This document shows positions 6,867-8,182 of a stretch of DNA of 8,182 nt, one piece after another. The notes under the pieces were generated by a model that saw nothing but the letters and a program-made list of their open reading frames with translations, searched no databases and was not told where the DNA came from. A program made the position numbers and the translations under genes. The stretch is from an uncultured bacterium (GTDB taxonomy: Bacteria > Bacillota > Clostridia > Lachnospirales > Lachnospiraceae): contig CAMBUC010000087.1 of the NCBI GenBank assembly GCA_945871045.1, positions 1-8,182 of the forward strand, given 5' to 3'. The stretch's first letter is position 1. Each line of letters opens with the position of its first letter.

Positions 6867-7068
6867 TAAAAACCCAAAATGCCGTTTCCTGTATTTTGAC
6901 TCCTAGCCAAAGCTAGGTGGGTAACCGCAGCCTTACTTCTGCCTTCCTCTGATCCATAGATAAGGCATGACATCCATAAGTTCATGTAGGAATCCCGTTG
7001 AAAGTAAATGTAGGTTCAAAATAACAGGAGTTGTCGCACATCTCAGGCATTTCACACTATTAGTTTCT
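6867..7068 (-). ncRNA. ssrS: 6S RNA (RNA polymerase-binding regulatory RNA)
   Basis: 6S RNA mimics an open promoter, binds housekeeping sigma-factor RNA polymerase and lowers transcription in slow growth. This region has no protein signature but has the right size, a strong promoter (7075-7103) and the expected architecture. The closing stem pairs AAATGCC near the 5' end (7046-7052) with GGCATTT near the 3' end (6877-6883). An inner pairing of ACTCC (7027-7031) with GGAGT (6899-6903) can follow. The 5' bubble strand includes TTGAACCTACATTT. A terminal arm includes GCCTTAT (6960-6966) with GTAAGGC (6930-6936). The 3' side of the bubble has the hairpin CCTAGC-TTTG-GCTAGG (6902-6917) next to GGTTACCCA, as in clostridial 6S RNAs. 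The ends are estimates: the 5' end from the -10 box and the 3' end from the closing stem. The call is by remembered family pattern, without a covariance search. An unrelated small RNA is the main alternative. Confidence 0.8.
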
Positions 7069-7074
7069 AACAAA

Positions 7075-7103
7075 ATTATAACTTAATACATGGTAATTCG
7101 CAA
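7075..7103 (-). promoter_or_regulatory. Sigma-A promoter of the 6S RNA gene
   Basis: On the minus strand TTGCGA (7098-7103) and a perfect TATAAT (7075-7080) are separated by exactly 17 bases. The predicted start is near 7067-7068, about 15 bases before the 5' strand of the 6S closing stem. It is the best match to the housekeeping promoter consensus that I see in the window. It begins 39 bases after the pckA stop, so the RNA has its own promoter whether or not pckA reads through. Confidence 0.82.
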
Positions 7104-7142
7104 TGGAAAAATCTTCTCATTTACAAATTTTAAAATCTGATC

Positions 7143-8182
7143 TTATTTCTGAGGACCAGCTGAAACAAGTGCCTTACCTGCATCATTTCCCTCGTATTTT
7201 GCAAAGTTCTTAACGAAACGATCAGCAAGATCATTTGCCTTGGTCTCCCACTCAGCAGCATCTACGTAAGTATCACGAGGATCAAGGATACCTGTGTCAA
7301 CACCGGTTAACTCGGTAGGGATCTCGAAGTTGAAGATCGGAAGTGTCTTTGTAGGAGCATTGTTGATATCGCCGTTAAGGATCGCATCAATGATTCCACG
7401 GGTATCCTTAATAGAGATACGCTTTCCGGTTCCGTTCCATCCGGTATTTACTAAGTAAGCCTTTGCGCCGCTCTGCTCCATCTTCTTAACCAGTTCCTCT
7501 GCATACTTGGTCGGATGTAACTCTAAGAATGCCTGACCGAAGCAAGCTGAGAAAGTAGGAGTAGGCTCGGTGATTCCACGCTCTGTACCTGCTAATTTTG
7601 CGGTAAATCCTGACAGGAAGTAGTACTGGGTCTGCTCAGGTGTCAGAATAGATACCGGAGGAAGTACACCAAATGCATCTGCTGACAGGAAGATCACATC
7701 CTTAGCTGCCGGTGCAGAAGATACAGGACGTACGATATTGTTAATGTGCTGGATCGGATAAGATACACGGGTATTCTCGGTTACGCTCTTATCGTCGAAG
7801 TCGATCTTGCCGTTCTCATCAACAGTAACATTCTCTAACAGAGCGTCACGCTTAATCGCATTGTAGATATCAGGCTCAGAATCTTTGTCAAGATTGATAA
7901 CCTTTGCGTAACATCCACCTTCAAAGTTAAATACGCCATTGTCATCCCAGCCATGCTCGTCATCACCGATCAGAAGACGCTTGGGATCTGTAGATAATGT
8001 AGTCTTACCGGTTCCTGAAAGTCCAAAGAAGATCGCGGTGTTCTCACCGTTCATATCTGTGTTTGCTGAGCAGTGCATTGCTGCAATACCCTTTAACGGC
8101 AGATAGTAGTTCATCATAGAGAACATACCCTTCTTCATCTCGCCGCCGTACCAGGTGTTGATGATGACCTGCTCGCGGCTGG
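7143..8182 (-). CDS. pckA: Phosphoenolpyruvate carboxykinase (ATP), C-terminal part, cut by window edge
   Basis: About 345 residues are visible, and roughly the first 195 of a 530-540-residue protein lie beyond the right edge. The reading frame is open to the edge: SREQVIINTWYGGE precedes the internal methionine at 8136-8138, so that methionine is not the start. PckA converts oxaloacetate and ATP to phosphoenolpyruvate, CO2 and ADP in the cytoplasm, and in some fermenters runs in reverse to fix CO2. Marks, numbered from the first visible residue, are TWYGGEMKKGMFSMMNYYLP (9-28), the P-loop GLSGTGKTT (53-61), the metal and kinase-2 stretch LIGDDEHGWDDNGVFNFEGG (70-89), NTRVSYPIQHI, and NGTGKRISIKDTRGIIDAIL with the ATP-contacting arginine. 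These define the ATP-dependent, not the GTP-dependent, family. The C-terminus SAGPQK is short but normal. I see no clear terminator within the 40 bases after the stop. Confidence 0.98.
   Translation of the reverse strand, partial: SREQVIINTWYGGEMKKGMFSMMNYYLPLKGIAAMHCSANTDMNGENTAIFFGLSGTGKTTLSTDPKRLLIGDDEHGWDDNGVFNFEGGCYAKVINLDKDSEPDIYNAIKRDALLENVTVDENGKIDFDDKSVTENTRVSYPIQHINNIVRPVSSAPAAKDVIFLSADAFGVLPPVSILTPEQTQYYFLSGFTAKLAGTERGITEPTPTFSACFGQAFLELHPTKYAEELVKKMEQSGAKAYLVNTGWNGTGKRISIKDTRGIIDAILNGDINNAPTKTLPIFNFEIPTELTGVDTGILDPRDTYVDAAEWETKANDLADRFVKNFAKYEGNDAGKALVSAGPQK

Noticed and set aside
6776..6985. Minus-strand open frame of 69 codons in the pckA to SpoIID-like gap.
   Set aside because: It lies across the 3' half of the proposed 6S RNA and the terminator, has no good ribosome binding site and no recognisable protein features.
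7104..7142. A possible pckA terminator right after its stop codon.
   Set aside because: The stretch has T runs and weak AT-only palindromes but no GC-containing stem, so I cannot support a terminator.

Overview
The window reads as chromosomal DNA of a Gram-positive, low-to-mid GC member of the Bacillota, most likely class Clostridia and probably Lachnospiraceae. This rests on the T-box leader in front of pheST, the cysteine-rich insert in PheS, an ATP-type PckA, a SpoIID-family protein and clostridial-looking 6S RNA; the family-level placement is inference. Every gene I can support is on the minus strand, so transcription runs from right to left. The window holds five complete or near-complete housekeeping-type genes, two edge-truncated ones and two structured RNAs.

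Layout in the direction of transcription. At the right edge lies the C-terminal two thirds of pckA (7143-8182), ATP-dependent phosphoenolpyruvate carboxykinase. The 418-base gap after it (6725-7142) is not empty. It carries a strong sigma-A type promoter (7075-7103), a region of about 200 bases that I read as the 6S RNA gene ssrS (about 6867-7068), and a long intrinsic terminator (6758-6793). Next comes a tightly coupled pair: a membrane-anchored SpoIID/LytB-domain protein with a long N-terminal extension (4955-6724) and a YihY/BrkB-family polytopic membrane protein (4093-4953), separated by a single base.

Right after yihY comes a roughly 400-base leader (about 3644-4050), a T-box riboswitch. 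It has a Phe (TTC) specifier, the canonical T-box sequence and a terminator hairpin, and it controls pheS (2594-3616) and pheT (148-2568), the alpha and beta subunits of phenylalanyl-tRNA synthetase. Downstream of pheT, after 37 bases with no terminator, the first 36 codons of queA (1-110) run off the left edge. QueA makes the epoxyqueuosine modification of tRNA, so it may be read from the same T-box-controlled transcript.

Functionally the window joins a tRNA charging and modification operon controlled by uncharged tRNA-Phe, a two-gene cell-envelope unit of uncertain role, a global RNA regulator of RNA polymerase, and a gluconeogenic or anaplerotic enzyme. I see no mobile element, CRISPR array, tRNA, rRNA or clear horizontal transfer signal. 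I do not find a wholly new system. The least standard parts are the SpoIID-like/YihY pair and the intergenic 6S RNA locus.
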